Origin: Paenibacillus alkalitolerans
GTDB lineage: Bacteria > Bacillota > Bacilli > Paenibacillales > YIM-B00363
Length of the DNA: 64,000 bases
Direction of reading: 5' to 3'
Assembly (NCBI RefSeq): GCF_016482785.1
Contig: NZ_JAEMXM010000009.1
Span: 118,265 to 182,264, forward strand
Positions 49,447 to 58,732 of this stretch are shown piece after piece (the first letter of the stretch is position 1; every line of letters begins with the position of its first letter). The notes under the pieces were generated by a model. That model ran no database searches. It was not told the origin of the DNA and was given only the letters and a program-made list of their open reading frames with translations. The translations under genes were made by a program, and so were the position numbers.

Positions 49447-50459
49447 AATTGGGCGAACAAACATGGGTTTTCGAACAAGCTCCCGTCATCCAATCGTCCG
49501 CTGCCGTTGTCGGACCGGAGGAGGCGGCCGGACCTCTTGCAGGCGATTTCGATATCGTTCATGAAGATTTATATTTAGGCGAAAAATCATGGGAGGCCGC
49601 GGAAAGGAAAATGTTAGAGGAAGCGGCCATGGTTGCGGTGCAAAAGGCCGGTGTTGCAATGGACGACGTGGAATTTTTCATCGGCGGCGACCTGATGAAC
49701 CAAATCGTCAGCTCCACCTTCGCTTCCAGGTCGTTCGGCATCCCTTATCTAGGCGTCTTTGGGGCGTGCTCCACCTCGATGGAAAGCTTGGCGATCGCTT
49801 CGCTGCTTGTCAATACCGGCAACGCGGACCTGGTGTTGGCCGGCACGTGCAGCCACAATTGTTCCGTCGAAAAACAGTTTCGTTATCCGACCGAATACGG
49901 CGGTCAAAAAGTGGCCACCGCACAAAAGACGGCGACCGCCGCCGGAGCCGCGCTCGTATCGAAGGAGGGCGACGGCGCGAGAGTCGTTTCGGCGACGATC
50001 GGCAAGGTCGTCGACATGGGCCTGAAGGACCCCAACAATATGGGGGCGGCCATGGCGCCGGCCGCGGCGGACACGATCGTCGCCCATCTTCGGGATCGCG
50101 GAGTATCTCCGGGATATTACGACCTCATCGTAACCGGGGACTTGGCGACATACGGCAACCAATTGGCGAGGGAGCTGCTGCAAAAATACGGGATTCCGAT
50201 CGAAGAAACGACGTTCGACGATTGCGGTCTCATGTTGTATGACCGGCAAAAACAGCGGGCGTACGCGGGGGGCAGCGGCTGCGGCTGCTCCGCGGCCGTC
50301 ACGTACGGGCACTTGATCAAGCGGATCGAGCGGGGCGAATTGAAGCGGGTGTTGGTCGTTGCGACAGGCTCCCTTCACTCGCCGATCACGTATCAACAAA
50401 GAGAAAGCATTCCTTGTATCGCCCATGCCGTTGCGATTGAAAGCGGGGTGTTGCACTAA
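49443..50459 (+). CDS. spoVAD: Stage V sporulation protein AD
   Basis: A 338-residue thiolase-fold protein that binds dipicolinic acid during spore formation. GEQTWVFEQAPVIQSSAAVVGPEE at the start, FGACSTSMESLAIAS with the conserved Cys near 103, TCSHNCSVEKQFRYPTEYGGQK near 143 and SGCGCSAAVTYGHL near 278 are typical of SpoVAD. The ATG lies in the end of spoVAC, and the stop shares a base with the spoVAE start. Confidence 0.96.
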   Translation: MKLGEQTWVFEQAPVIQSSAAVVGPEEAAGPLAGDFDIVHEDLYLGEKSWEAAERKMLEEAAMVAVQKAGVAMDDVEFFIGGDLMNQIVSSTFASRSFGIPYLGVFGACSTSMESLAIASLLVNTGNADLVLAGTCSHNCSVEKQFRYPTEYGGQKVATAQKTATAAGAALVSKEGDGARVVSATIGKVVDMGLKDPNNMGAAMAPAAADTIVAHLRDRGVSPGYYDLIVTGDLATYGNQLARELLQKYGIPIEETTFDDCGLMLYDRQKQRAYAGGSGCGCSAAVTYGHLIKRIERGELKRVLVVATGSLHSPITYQQRESIPCIAHAVAIESGVLH

Positions 50460-50821
50460 TGCAGGCGGTTATGCCTTTTGTGTGGGCATTCGTTGTAGGC
50501 GGCGCGATATGCGTCGTCGGCCAGCTCATGCTGGATGTGTTGAAGCTGACTCCGGCGCACACGCTGGTGACGCTCGTTGTGATCGGAGCGATTATGGACG
50601 GTTTCGGGTTGTACGAACCGCTGATTGAGTTTGCCGGCGCCGGAGCGACCGTGCCGATCACCTCGTTCGGCAATTCGTTGACGCACGGGGCGTTGACGGA
50701 GCTCGGGCAAACGGGCGCGGTCGGACTGATGAACGGGCTTTATCATTACACAAGCGCGGGGATTACGGCAGCGATCGTATTTTCGTTCTTCGCCGCGCTC
50801 ATTGCGCGGCCGAGAGGGTGA
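50459..50821 (+). CDS. spoVAE: Stage V sporulation protein AE (AEb-type)
   Basis: A 120-residue membrane protein with three or four helices related to SpoVAC: AFVVGGAICVVGQLMLDV and FAGAGATVPITSFGNSLTHGA. This is the AEb form that is present in all spoVA operons. It overlaps spoVAD by one base. No AA, AB, AEa or AF genes are present beside it. A strong hairpin follows. Confidence 0.94.
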   Translation: MQAVMPFVWAFVVGGAICVVGQLMLDVLKLTPAHTLVTLVVIGAIMDGFGLYEPLIEFAGAGATVPITSFGNSLTHGALTELGQTGAVGLMNGLYHYTSAGITAAIVFSFFAALIARPRG

Positions 50822-50865
50822 GCGGTTTGGAGCAAGGAAAGTGCGTTATAACAAAGCATTGCGAG

Positions 50866-50908
50866 CGACGCAGCGGCAGTTAATTGCCGCTGCGTCGTTC
50901 TGGTTTTG
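50866..50908 (+). terminator. Hairpin terminator after the spoVA operon
   Basis: CGACGCAGCGGCA (50866-50878) pairs perfectly with TGCCGCTGCGTCG (50885-50897), followed by TTCTGGTTTTG. Its core GCAGCGGCA also occurs in the palindrome at 27410. Confidence 0.75.
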
Positions 50909-51042
50909 GCGGATAAAGAACAATTGAGACGCTTATGGAAACCGTTACAAAAAAAATTAGAGTCATAAATGGTATACGTTCCCACGCCTCTTTTAGTAAT
51001 ATGGACATAAACGCTTGTTATTTTACGGAGGAGGTACCGGAC

Positions 51043-52002
51043 ATGGAAGCGCTTATCGAAGAAGATGTTCGTATCGTCAAAGACCTGAAACGAAACTTGG
51101 AATCTTGCATTTACGGCAAAAGCGCCGAAATCGATTTGCTGCTGACCGCCCTGCTTGCAGGGGGACATGTGCTTCTCGAAGATGTGCCCGGAACCGGAAA
51201 GACCGTTCTGATCAAAGCGCTGGCGAAGTCGCTTCAAACCGATTTCCGCCGCATTCAATGCAACCCGGATTTGCTGCCCACCGACATTACGGGAGTAGCG
51301 ATTTATCACCCGAAAACGGAACAGTTCGAGTACCGTCCGGGGCCGATCATGACGAATATTTTGTTGATAGACGAAATCAACCGCGCCACCACCAAGACGC
51401 AATCCGCATTGTTGGAAGCGATGGAGGAACATCACGTTACGGTCGACGGGGAGCCTCATCCGCTTCCGCAGCCGTTCCTGCTGCTCGCGACGCAAAACCC
51501 GATAGATTTCGAAGGCACGTATATACTTCCCGAAGCACAGATGGACCGGTTCATGCTTAAGTTTTCACTCGGTTATCCCGATGAGGGAACGGAACGGCGA
51601 ATGGCGCATGTGCAATCGAAAGTCCGGCCGCTGGACGAATTGCAGCCGGTGACCGACGCCGCACAATTGCTCGCGCTGCAGCAGCGTGTGAAAAACATGC
51701 ACATCGACGACGGCGTATCGCACTATGCGGTCCACATCGTCCGCAGCACCAGGGAACGCCGCGAGCTGCTTCTCGGCGCAAGCCCGCGCGCCACATTGTC
51801 GCTTATTGCAGCGGCGAAAGCGTATGCTTTCATTCAAGAGCGCGATTATGTCATCCCGGACGATGTGAAATGGTTGGCTCCCTATGTCTTGGGCCACAGG
51901 CTCATACTTGAGACGGAGGCCAGGATGGAAGGAGTAACGATCCCCTCCGTGCTTGAGTCGATCTTCCGGGAGTCAAAAGCGCCAGTAAGAATGGAGCGAT
52001 AA
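51043..52002 (+). CDS. MoxR-type AAA+ ATPase
   Basis: A 319-residue ATPase with Walker A EDVPGTGKT near residue 45, Walker B LLIDEINRA near 108 and sensor LATQNPIDFEGTY near 151. MoxR proteins act as chaperones or metal/protein-assembly factors and are usually encoded with DUF58 and transglutaminase proteins, as here. The ATG at 51043 with GGAGGAGGT at 51027-51034 is chosen; the frame is open upstream to 50935. The next gene starts five bases after its stop. Confidence 0.93.
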   Translation: MEALIEEDVRIVKDLKRNLESCIYGKSAEIDLLLTALLAGGHVLLEDVPGTGKTVLIKALAKSLQTDFRRIQCNPDLLPTDITGVAIYHPKTEQFEYRPGPIMTNILLIDEINRATTKTQSALLEAMEEHHVTVDGEPHPLPQPFLLLATQNPIDFEGTYILPEAQMDRFMLKFSLGYPDEGTERRMAHVQSKVRPLDELQPVTDAAQLLALQQRVKNMHIDDGVSHYAVHIVRSTRERRELLLGASPRATLSLIAAAKAYAFIQERDYVIPDDVKWLAPYVLGHRLILETEARMEGVTIPSVLESIFRESKAPVRMER

Positions 52003-52006
52003 TCGT

Positions 52007-53242
52007 ATGCTTCGTGCAGCCAAACCGGCGAGGTGGCCGGTAAAAGCCTGGGTACTTCTGCTCTGCTTGGTCTCCTGTCTTTTCTTCGTGCTGTTCCAAG
52101 GCGGTAAACTGTCGCTGATGCTGTTCATCATTATGCTTACGCTCACCGTCTATTTGGTGCTGGGAAGATGGAGCGGCATTTCTTCCGCGCGCGGCCGAAG
52201 AGAGATCCAGGGGGTAACGGGCGGAGCGACGCTGCAGTCGGGCACCGCGCTGAAAGTCGCGATTTCGGTAAACATACCGGGGTTATGGCCGATCCCATAC
52301 GTAACGGTGAAAGACAAACTTGTCCGGCGGGACGGCAGTATACAACTGTATGAAGGAACTTTCGTCCCGGATTGGAAACGGAGAGGCGAGCTGTCATACG
52401 TCACTCCTCCGTTGTCCCGGGGATTTTACCGCTTTGAGGAAATCGCGTGCTCCACGTCGGACATTTTCGGATTATTTGAGCATACGGGACAAATGTCCGT
52501 ACCTCTCTCGTTCAGCGTGCTTCCCCGGACGATTTCCATCCCGGAATGGCGGCAGCTCCATTTGCTGTTCAAGGGCAACCATCAACATTCGTCAGCGGGA
52601 GGCAGCCAGAGGGAAACGACGCAAATCAACGGCGTGCGGGAATATATTTATGGGGACCGTCTGGCAAAAATCCACTGGAATGCAACCGCCCGGACAGGTA
52701 CGTGGAAATCGAAAGAATTCGAACGGGAATCGTTGCCGAAGCTTGTTCTGCTGCTGGATCGCCAAGCTTCGGGTTACCGTTCGAAGGAAGCATTCGAGCT
52801 CGCGGTTTCGGTAGCCGCATCTATTTCGGAGTACGGATCATCGCACAATATGTCGGTCGGTTTGCTGTCGGTCGGCAAAGGGCAGACGTTCTGGGAAGCT
52901 CCCGGCGGTTACGACGCAAAGCAGCGGATCGACCGTCACCTGATTGAAGTGCAGCCGGACGCGCAGCATGATTTGATCCGGATTGTCAGCGACCGCTCGA
53001 AGCTGCCTGCCGCAGGAAGCTTGATCGTCGCCATATCGCCGCAGCGTTCCGAAACGGTAATGCGCGCGTTTCAACGGCTGCATGCGCACGGCGTCGGCGC
53101 CGCGCATATGTGGGTGAATACGGAGCAATCGGTGAAGACGAGAGAAGATTGGATCCGGGCGTTGCGCGGAATCGGAATGGCAGGATACAGCATTCAGCAG
53201 CTTGAAGATTTGCCGAAAGCGCTTAGGGGGCGAGGCGTATGA
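52007..53242 (+). CDS. DUF58 (von Willebrand-like) membrane protein
   Basis: A 411-residue protein with two N-terminal membrane helices (about residues 13-50) and a C-terminal domain with the DUF58 core REYIYGDRLAKIHWNATARTGTWKSKEFE followed by LVLLLDRQ, an Asp-containing metal-site-like strand. Such proteins partner MoxR ATPases. The gene overlaps the transglutaminase gene by four bases (ATGA). The biological role is not established; cell-envelope stress or assembly is likely. Confidence 0.92.
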   Translation: MLRAAKPARWPVKAWVLLLCLVSCLFFVLFQGGKLSLMLFIIMLTLTVYLVLGRWSGISSARGRREIQGVTGGATLQSGTALKVAISVNIPGLWPIPYVTVKDKLVRRDGSIQLYEGTFVPDWKRRGELSYVTPPLSRGFYRFEEIACSTSDIFGLFEHTGQMSVPLSFSVLPRTISIPEWRQLHLLFKGNHQHSSAGGSQRETTQINGVREYIYGDRLAKIHWNATARTGTWKSKEFERESLPKLVLLLDRQASGYRSKEAFELAVSVAASISEYGSSHNMSVGLLSVGKGQTFWEAPGGYDAKQRIDRHLIEVQPDAQHDLIRIVSDRSKLPAAGSLIVAISPQRSETVMRAFQRLHAHGVGAAHMWVNTEQSVKTREDWIRALRGIGMAGYSIQQLEDLPKALRGRGV

Positions 53243-55461
53243 GTCCGGCGGTTCGGGAAGCTCGCCGATGGCTGCTTGCGGATTGGCATGAGAAAGGAAT
53301 CCGGCTGTTTCTTGGCATCTTTTTGTATCAATTCGTCATTTGGTTCGATGCGTATTGGGTGAATGAGACGAAGCCGATCGTAGCGGGAACGCTCATTGCG
53401 GTTTTCGCGGCAGAGTGGTTTACTAGGCGCCCTTCATGGCTCAGAAGGATCGCGGGCATCGCCGCCGCATTCGCCGTGACCGCGCAAGTCGTAAAGCCGG
53501 AGCCTGTGAAGGGAATGGAAGAAACGGCGTCGGGGCTGTTGCTTACCGTATTGGAATATGTGCTCCGGTTAACGCCGTTCGTCTGGTTCGCTTTGGGAAC
53601 ATGGGCGATTTATGTCGTGTTGGATCATTATTTAACGACCAGATGGCGATTAATCTCCTTGCTTGTCGGCGGAATCGTCATCCTCAGCATCGTCGATTCG
53701 TTCAGCACGTTCGTATTTTGGGACCAAGTGGCCGTTATGATCGCTTGCGGGTTGTTGATGTTGGTAATCCACCATTTGCGGGAATTAAAGACGAAAGCTC
53801 CCGAAGGCTACGAACACCTGATGAGTTATCCCATTCCCATCACCGTAATGATTGCGACCATCATAACCGCGTCTTTGGCATTGGGAATGCTTGCGCCCAA
53901 CATCCGTCCCATTATTATGGATCCGTATACCGCATGGAAGACATATCAGGGAGAGTCCGTGCCGGCGCTCGGGAAAGGCGGAGGATGGTTTGACGAATCG
54001 ACAACCCGCAATTCTTCTTCCGGTTACAGCCGTAACGATACGAACTTAGGCGGCGCGTTCGATTTCGACTACACTCCGGTGTTTAACGTCGATACGACCC
54101 GAAGGAGCTATTGGCGGGGGGAAACCCGCTCACTGTATAACGGTACGGGATGGGAAGCGGCCCCTGCGGAACGCAGCGGCAGTCTTGTTCCCGTGAACGG
54201 AAAAATGACGGCGCCGGAGCCGGCGTTTGATGCAAGCCTGATAGAGACGGTAGAAATTGAACAAACGTTCCGTATAAGCACCGAACAACCGTACCCGGTG
54301 CTGTTTGCCGCCCCGTTTGCCAATAGCGTGCAGCTTGGAGAAGAAGAGGACTCCTCTCTCTTGAACCGTATGTTTTGGCAGCCGGCGCAAGGCACGATTC
54401 TGTGGCGAGAAGCCGATAATGTGCCTTATCCTAAGACGTATACCGTTGTTTCGCATATGCCCGTAATCGACGAGCAAAAATTGCGCGCAGCAAAGCCGGT
54501 GTCGAATTCGGAACAATGGCGGGATTATTTGCAGCTGCCCGCGAGCGTCCCCGACCGGGTTCGCCGACTGGCCCGGATGGTTACGCAAGAGGCGGAAACG
54601 CCTTACGATAAAGCGAAAGCGATAAAGATGTATCTAAGCACTACGTTTCCGTATACGAATGTGCCGGACGTGTCGAAAGGGAGAAGCGCCGATTTTGTGG
54701 ACCGTTTTCTCTTTGAAATCCAAGAAGGATATTGCGACTACTACTCGACGGCGATGGTCGTCATGGCACGTTCCATCGGGCTGCCGGCGCGTTGGGTGAA
54801 AGGATACGTTCCGGGGCAATCGGATTTAGAGTTCATCTATGAGCAATATTTGCCGGGAGAAGAAGTCGATATTGACGGTCCCGGCACCTACACCGTACGA
54901 AATTCGGACGCGCATTCATGGGTGGAAGTATACTTCGACGGATACGGCTGGATTCCGTTCGAACCGACAGCCGGATTTTCGCTTCCGATCGTACAAACGG
55001 AGAACGAAACGGAAATCGCTTTGCCTGACGATTTGACGGAAGCCGCGGGCACGCTGCAATCCGAGCCGACTGAAGGAACCGGCTTTCCGGCCGGTCCGGC
55101 CGCCGCCGCCGCTGCGGGACTGCTGGCCGTGCTTGCCGTATGGATGGGCTTCCGACTAGGTTGGTTCGGTTGGCTGCAAACGCGTCCCGTTAGAAAATCA
55201 ATGAATTATAACATTAAGTTTCTGGCCGAAATGGAGAGGCTCTTGTTCCGATTGCGGAGGAAAGGGCTTCATTGGAGCGATAACGAGACCGTTCGCGAAA
55301 TCATGCAGCGTTGGATGTCGGAACACGTCTGGCTGCAAAAGGATATGCTGGTGCTGCTTCACGCTTTCGAAAAAGCGAAGTACAGCAAAACGGGCTTAAG
55401 CGAGCAAGAGTATTGGAATGCGGAAAACCGGATTCGCAAACTGCGCGAAAGCTTGCGTTAA
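53239..55461 (+). CDS. TgpA-type membrane transglutaminase
   Basis: A 740-residue protein with about six N-terminal helices (residues about 15-225), a transglutaminase-like extracellular domain and a further helix near 610 followed by a DUF4129-like tail. The catalytic triad is visible: Cys in EGYCDYYSTAMVVMARSIGLPARW, His in DAHSWVEVYFDGYGW and the Asp of the last stretch. It closes the MoxR-DUF58-TgpA trio, which occurs widely in bacteria. It could cross-link or hydrolyse envelope peptides; substrate is unknown. Confidence 0.93.
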   Translation: MSPAVREARRWLLADWHEKGIRLFLGIFLYQFVIWFDAYWVNETKPIVAGTLIAVFAAEWFTRRPSWLRRIAGIAAAFAVTAQVVKPEPVKGMEETASGLLLTVLEYVLRLTPFVWFALGTWAIYVVLDHYLTTRWRLISLLVGGIVILSIVDSFSTFVFWDQVAVMIACGLLMLVIHHLRELKTKAPEGYEHLMSYPIPITVMIATIITASLALGMLAPNIRPIIMDPYTAWKTYQGESVPALGKGGGWFDESTTRNSSSGYSRNDTNLGGAFDFDYTPVFNVDTTRRSYWRGETRSLYNGTGWEAAPAERSGSLVPVNGKMTAPEPAFDASLIETVEIEQTFRISTEQPYPVLFAAPFANSVQLGEEEDSSLLNRMFWQPAQGTILWREADNVPYPKTYTVVSHMPVIDEQKLRAAKPVSNSEQWRDYLQLPASVPDRVRRLARMVTQEAETPYDKAKAIKMYLSTTFPYTNVPDVSKGRSADFVDRFLFEIQEGYCDYYSTAMVVMARSIGLPARWVKGYVPGQSDLEFIYEQYLPGEEVDIDGPGTYTVRNSDAHSWVEVYFDGYGWIPFEPTAGFSLPIVQTENETEIALPDDLTEAAGTLQSEPTEGTGFPAGPAAAAAAGLLAVLAVWMGFRLGWFGWLQTRPVRKSMNYNIKFLAEMERLLFRLRRKGLHWSDNETVREIMQRWMSEHVWLQKDMLVLLHAFEKAKYSKTGLSEQEYWNAENRIRKLRESLR

Positions 55462-55471
55462 GAGCATGCTT

Positions 55472-55500
55472 GATCCGCCCGCCGTGCGCGGGCGTGGATC
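55472..55500 (+). terminator. Hairpin after the transglutaminase gene
   Basis: GATCC-GCCCGC (55472-55482) pairs with GCGGGC-GT-GGATC (55488-55500) with a two-base bulge. The following DNA is AT-rich (AAAATTTTCTTCC) rather than a clean T-run, so terminator strength is uncertain. Confidence 0.45.
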
Positions 55501-55576
55501 GAAACATGAAAATTTTCTTCCCGGGCACAATTATGGTATCATCTTGGCAAGATGTTTGCGGCGGGGTGAATGCGAA

Positions 55577-56089
55577 TTGTTGCACTTGATGGTGCCGAAG
55601 CTCACGGTAAGAACGATATTCGACATCGATTTGGCGGAGCTCAAGCGAAACGGCATTCGCGGGATCATCACCGATTTGGACAACACGCTGGTCGGCGCGA
55701 AAGTGCCTTATGCGACGCCCGAGCTCGGAGCATGGCTTGAAACGGTTCGAGAGCGCGGATTTCAAGTGGTCGTGGTTTCAAACAACAGGAAAACCCGCGT
55801 CAGCGCCTTTGCCGAGCCGCTCTCCTTACCTTATGTATATCGTGCGAGAAAGCCGCTGCATGCGGCTTTCTTGCGCGCGCTTGAAATGATGTCGCTGCAG
55901 CCGAAGGAGACGGCTGTTGTCGGGGACCAGATGATGACGGACGTCCTGGGCGGGAACCGTATCGGGCTGTATACGATATTGGTTGAACCGATCGCAGTGA
56001 ACGACGAGAGCTGGGTAACGCGCAACGTCAACCGGAACCTGGAGAGAGCGTTCGTTTACAAATTGAGAAAGAAAGGGTGGCTCCCCTAA
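55577..56089 (+). CDS. yqeG: YqeG-family HAD phosphatase
   Basis: A 170-residue HAD IIIA phosphatase, probably acting on phosphatidylglycerol phosphate or a related molecule. The HAD motif I is GIITDLDNTLVGAKVP, motif II VVVVSNNRK and the last motif AVVGDQMMTDVLGGNRIG. The start is a TTG pair at 55577 and 55580, preceded by GGGGTGAA; the ATG at 55589 is an alternative. It heads the conserved yqe cluster and ends one base before yqeH. Confidence 0.92.
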   Translation: MLHLMVPKLTVRTIFDIDLAELKRNGIRGIITDLDNTLVGAKVPYATPELGAWLETVRERGFQVVVVSNNRKTRVSAFAEPLSLPYVYRARKPLHAAFLRALEMMSLQPKETAVVGDQMMTDVLGGNRIGLYTILVEPIAVNDESWVTRNVNRNLERAFVYKLRKKGWLP

Positions 56090-56090
56090 A

Positions 56091-57212
56091 GTGAATTTCA
56101 CGGCGGGAACCGATGTCCGCTGCTCCGGCTGCGGCATTCGCGTTCAATCGGAACATAAAGATGCGCTCGGCTACATTCCTCAAGCCGCGTCGGAGCGGAT
56201 GCCGTTATTGTGCCAACGCTGCTATCGCATGAAACATTACAATGAGGCTTCCTCCGTTACGCGCGACCAAGGCGAGTTTCTTCGCTTATTGGGCGGAATT
56301 GCCGCGACGGACAGCCTCGTTGTGCATATAACCGACATATTCGATTTTGAAGGCAGCGTGATCAGCGGCCTGCAGCGTTTCGTCGGGGACAATCCGGTGG
56401 TATTGGTCGTGAACAAGATCGACTTGATTCCTAACGATGTGAATCCGAACCGGATACGGAACTGGGTGCAGAGGCGGGCGAAAGAAGAAGGCCTGAGGAT
56501 CGCGGATGCTGTCCTTGTAAGCGCGAAACGCAATATCGGTTTCGACCGGCTCGCGGACACATTGGGGCAGCTGCGCCAAGGCAAAGATATTTTTGTCGTC
56601 GGAGCGACCAATGTCGGGAAATCTTCGTTTATCAACCGCCTCATCTCCGACTACAGTTCGCTGGAAGCGGAGCTGACCGTGTCATCCTATCCGGGAACGA
56701 CGCTCGATCTTGTTCACATTCCTCTTGACGATGAGAAGCATATTATCGACACTCCGGGGATCGTATACGAATGGCGTTTGACGGAGCGTTTGCATAAATC
56801 CGATTTGGCCGCAATCGTACCGACACGGACGCTAAAACCGGTCACTTATCAGTTGAACCCGCGTCAGACGCTGTTTTTCGGCGGACTTGCACGGTTCGAT
56901 TTTGTCGAAGGCGGCAGGCAATCGTTCACGTGCTACGTGAGCAACGGCATCGAGATACACCGCACGAAATTGGAAAATGCGGACGCGCTCTACGCGGAAC
57001 ATAAGGGGACGCTGTTGAAGCCTCCCGGCAAAGAGGAGGACGGCGGCCTTGGTCCAATGACGAAACATCGCTTTACAATACGGCCCGGTTCGAATACGGA
57101 TGTCTACATATCGGGTCTCGGATGGGTTCGTTCGCACGGCAAAGAAGGAGCGGTTATAGACGTTCATGTCCCGAAGGGGATAAAAGTGATCACCAGGGAG
57201 AGCTTGATTTAA
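56091..57212 (+). CDS. yqeH: Ribosome-biogenesis GTPase YqeH
   Basis: A 373-residue circularly permuted GTPase needed for the 30S subunit. The N-terminal zinc finger has CSGCGIRVQ and CQRCYRMKHYNE; the order of G motifs is NKIDLI, then GATNVGKSSFINRL (P-loop), then DTPGI, i.e. permuted. The C-terminal part contains LNPRQTLFFGGLARFDF. A GTG start directly after yqeG is used. No unusual features. Confidence 0.95.
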   Translation: MNFTAGTDVRCSGCGIRVQSEHKDALGYIPQAASERMPLLCQRCYRMKHYNEASSVTRDQGEFLRLLGGIAATDSLVVHITDIFDFEGSVISGLQRFVGDNPVVLVVNKIDLIPNDVNPNRIRNWVQRRAKEEGLRIADAVLVSAKRNIGFDRLADTLGQLRQGKDIFVVGATNVGKSSFINRLISDYSSLEAELTVSSYPGTTLDLVHIPLDDEKHIIDTPGIVYEWRLTERLHKSDLAAIVPTRTLKPVTYQLNPRQTLFFGGLARFDFVEGGRQSFTCYVSNGIEIHRTKLENADALYAEHKGTLLKPPGKEEDGGLGPMTKHRFTIRPGSNTDVYISGLGWVRSHGKEGAVIDVHVPKGIKVITRESLI

Positions 57213-57248
57213 CGCAAAAAAGCAGATCAGGGCTGGGAGGAGAAACCG

Positions 57249-58142
57249 ATGGGGGAAGCGGAGCGTTGGCTTGGGACTGCGGTCAATAGCGAAACGTTGT
57301 TTTACGGCGTATTCGGGGATCCGGTCCGCCACTCGAAATCCCCTGCCATGTTAGGCAGAGCCTTTCAAGCAGCAGGGTTGAATGCCGTTTACGGCGCGTT
57401 TCATGTTCGTCCGGAACAATTGCGGGGCGCGGTGGAAGGCGTTAGATCACTCGGGTTTCGGGGCGTCAATGTCACGATCCCGCACAAAGTTCACGTCATG
57501 GAATATTTGGACGAAATCGACGCTACCGCGAGCCTCGCCGGGGCAGTGAATACGATTGTCAACAAAGACGGACGTCTTGTCGGATATAACACGGACGGAA
57601 TCGGCTACGTTCGTTCGCTGAAAGAAGAAACCGGAGCCCGGATCGAGGGCTCGAGCATCTTGATGCTCGGAGCGGGAGGGGCGTCCCGGGGCGTGGCTCT
57701 CGCGCTTGCTTCCGAGCGTCCGGCCCGCATATGGATCGCCAACAGAACGAAAGACAAAGCGGTGTCGCTTGCGGAGGAGCTGTCCCGGTTAACGGAGGCC
57801 GAAGGAATTGCTTGGGAGGGAATCGACCATATTATAGGCAAAGTCGATTTCGTAGTAAATACGACGCCGATCGGGATGGATCCGAACACGCACGAAACTC
57901 CGATAGAGCCTTCAATGATTGTTCCGGGCACCGTTGTCAGCGACTTGATCTACAATCCGTTGATCACCAAGTTTTTGCGGGATGCCCGGTCACGGGGCGC
58001 CGTCATACACGGCGGTCTCGGCATGTTTGTCTACCAAGGGGCGTATGCGTTCGAATATTGGACCGGCCTTTCGGCTCCCGTCGAAGCAATGCGATCCGAG
58101 GTGCTGCGCTTGTTGGACAATGCGGGAGGGGGAGGCGCATGA
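57249..58142 (+). CDS. aroE: Shikimate dehydrogenase
   Basis: A 297-residue enzyme reducing 3-dehydroshikimate to shikimate with NADPH. GDPVRHSKSPAMLGRAF near residue 22, GVNVTIPHKV near 78 (catalytic Lys), NTDGIGYVRSL near 118, and the Rossmann motif LMLGAGGASRGVA near 137 are clear. It lies between yqeH and nadD in the usual order and overlaps nadD by four bases. The yhbY gene, which usually sits between aroE and nadD, is absent. Confidence 0.96.
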   Translation: MGEAERWLGTAVNSETLFYGVFGDPVRHSKSPAMLGRAFQAAGLNAVYGAFHVRPEQLRGAVEGVRSLGFRGVNVTIPHKVHVMEYLDEIDATASLAGAVNTIVNKDGRLVGYNTDGIGYVRSLKEETGARIEGSSILMLGAGGASRGVALALASERPARIWIANRTKDKAVSLAEELSRLTEAEGIAWEGIDHIIGKVDFVVNTTPIGMDPNTHETPIEPSMIVPGTVVSDLIYNPLITKFLRDARSRGAVIHGGLGMFVYQGAYAFEYWTGLSAPVEAMRSEVLRLLDNAGGGGA

Positions 58143-58732
58143 CGAGGCGAATCGGCATCATGGGCGGAACGTTCGACCCGATTCATACCGGACATCTCAT
58201 TGTGGCTGAAAGAGCAAGAGAGACCGGCGGCTTCGACGAGATTTGGTTCATACCGTCGCATCAACCGCCGCATAAGCCCCCCCTGCAGGGTGCAACTCCC
58301 GCCGATCGCGTCAAGATGGTGGAAGCGGCCATCCGGGGAAACCCTTATTTTCGGTTGGAACGGCTTGAAATCAATCGGGGCGGGGTATCGTATACGATCG
58401 ATACGGTCATCGAGCTGAAGCGCAAGTATCCTGACGATCAATTCGTATGGATCATAGGCGCGGATATGGTTCAATATCTAACGTACTGGCACCGGATGGA
58501 TGAAATCGCGGAGCATATCGAGTTCCTTGGCGTTGCGAGACCCGGCTATAATTTCAAACAGGCGGAACTGCCCGCATCGGTACGAGGAAGAATATCGTTT
58601 GCGGACATGCCGGAATTGAACATCTCATCGACGGAAATAAGGGACCGGATCCGCAAGGGCTTATCGGTGCGGTATATGTTGCCTGATCAGGTGCGAATCC
58701 TTATTGAGGAGAACCGTCTTTATGAATCATAA
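58139..58732 (+). CDS. nadD: Nicotinate-nucleotide adenylyltransferase
   Basis: A 197-residue enzyme joining nicotinate mononucleotide and ATP in NAD synthesis. The nucleotidyltransferase motif GGTFDPIHTGHL near residue 9 and ISSTEIRDRI near 164 are typical. The ATG overlaps the aroE stop, and GGAGGGGGAGG lies just upstream. It overlaps yqeK by eleven bases. Confidence 0.96.
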   Translation: MTRRIGIMGGTFDPIHTGHLIVAERARETGGFDEIWFIPSHQPPHKPPLQGATPADRVKMVEAAIRGNPYFRLERLEINRGGVSYTIDTVIELKRKYPDDQFVWIIGADMVQYLTYWHRMDEIAEHIEFLGVARPGYNFKQAELPASVRGRISFADMPELNISSTEIRDRIRKGLSVRYMLPDQVRILIEENRLYES

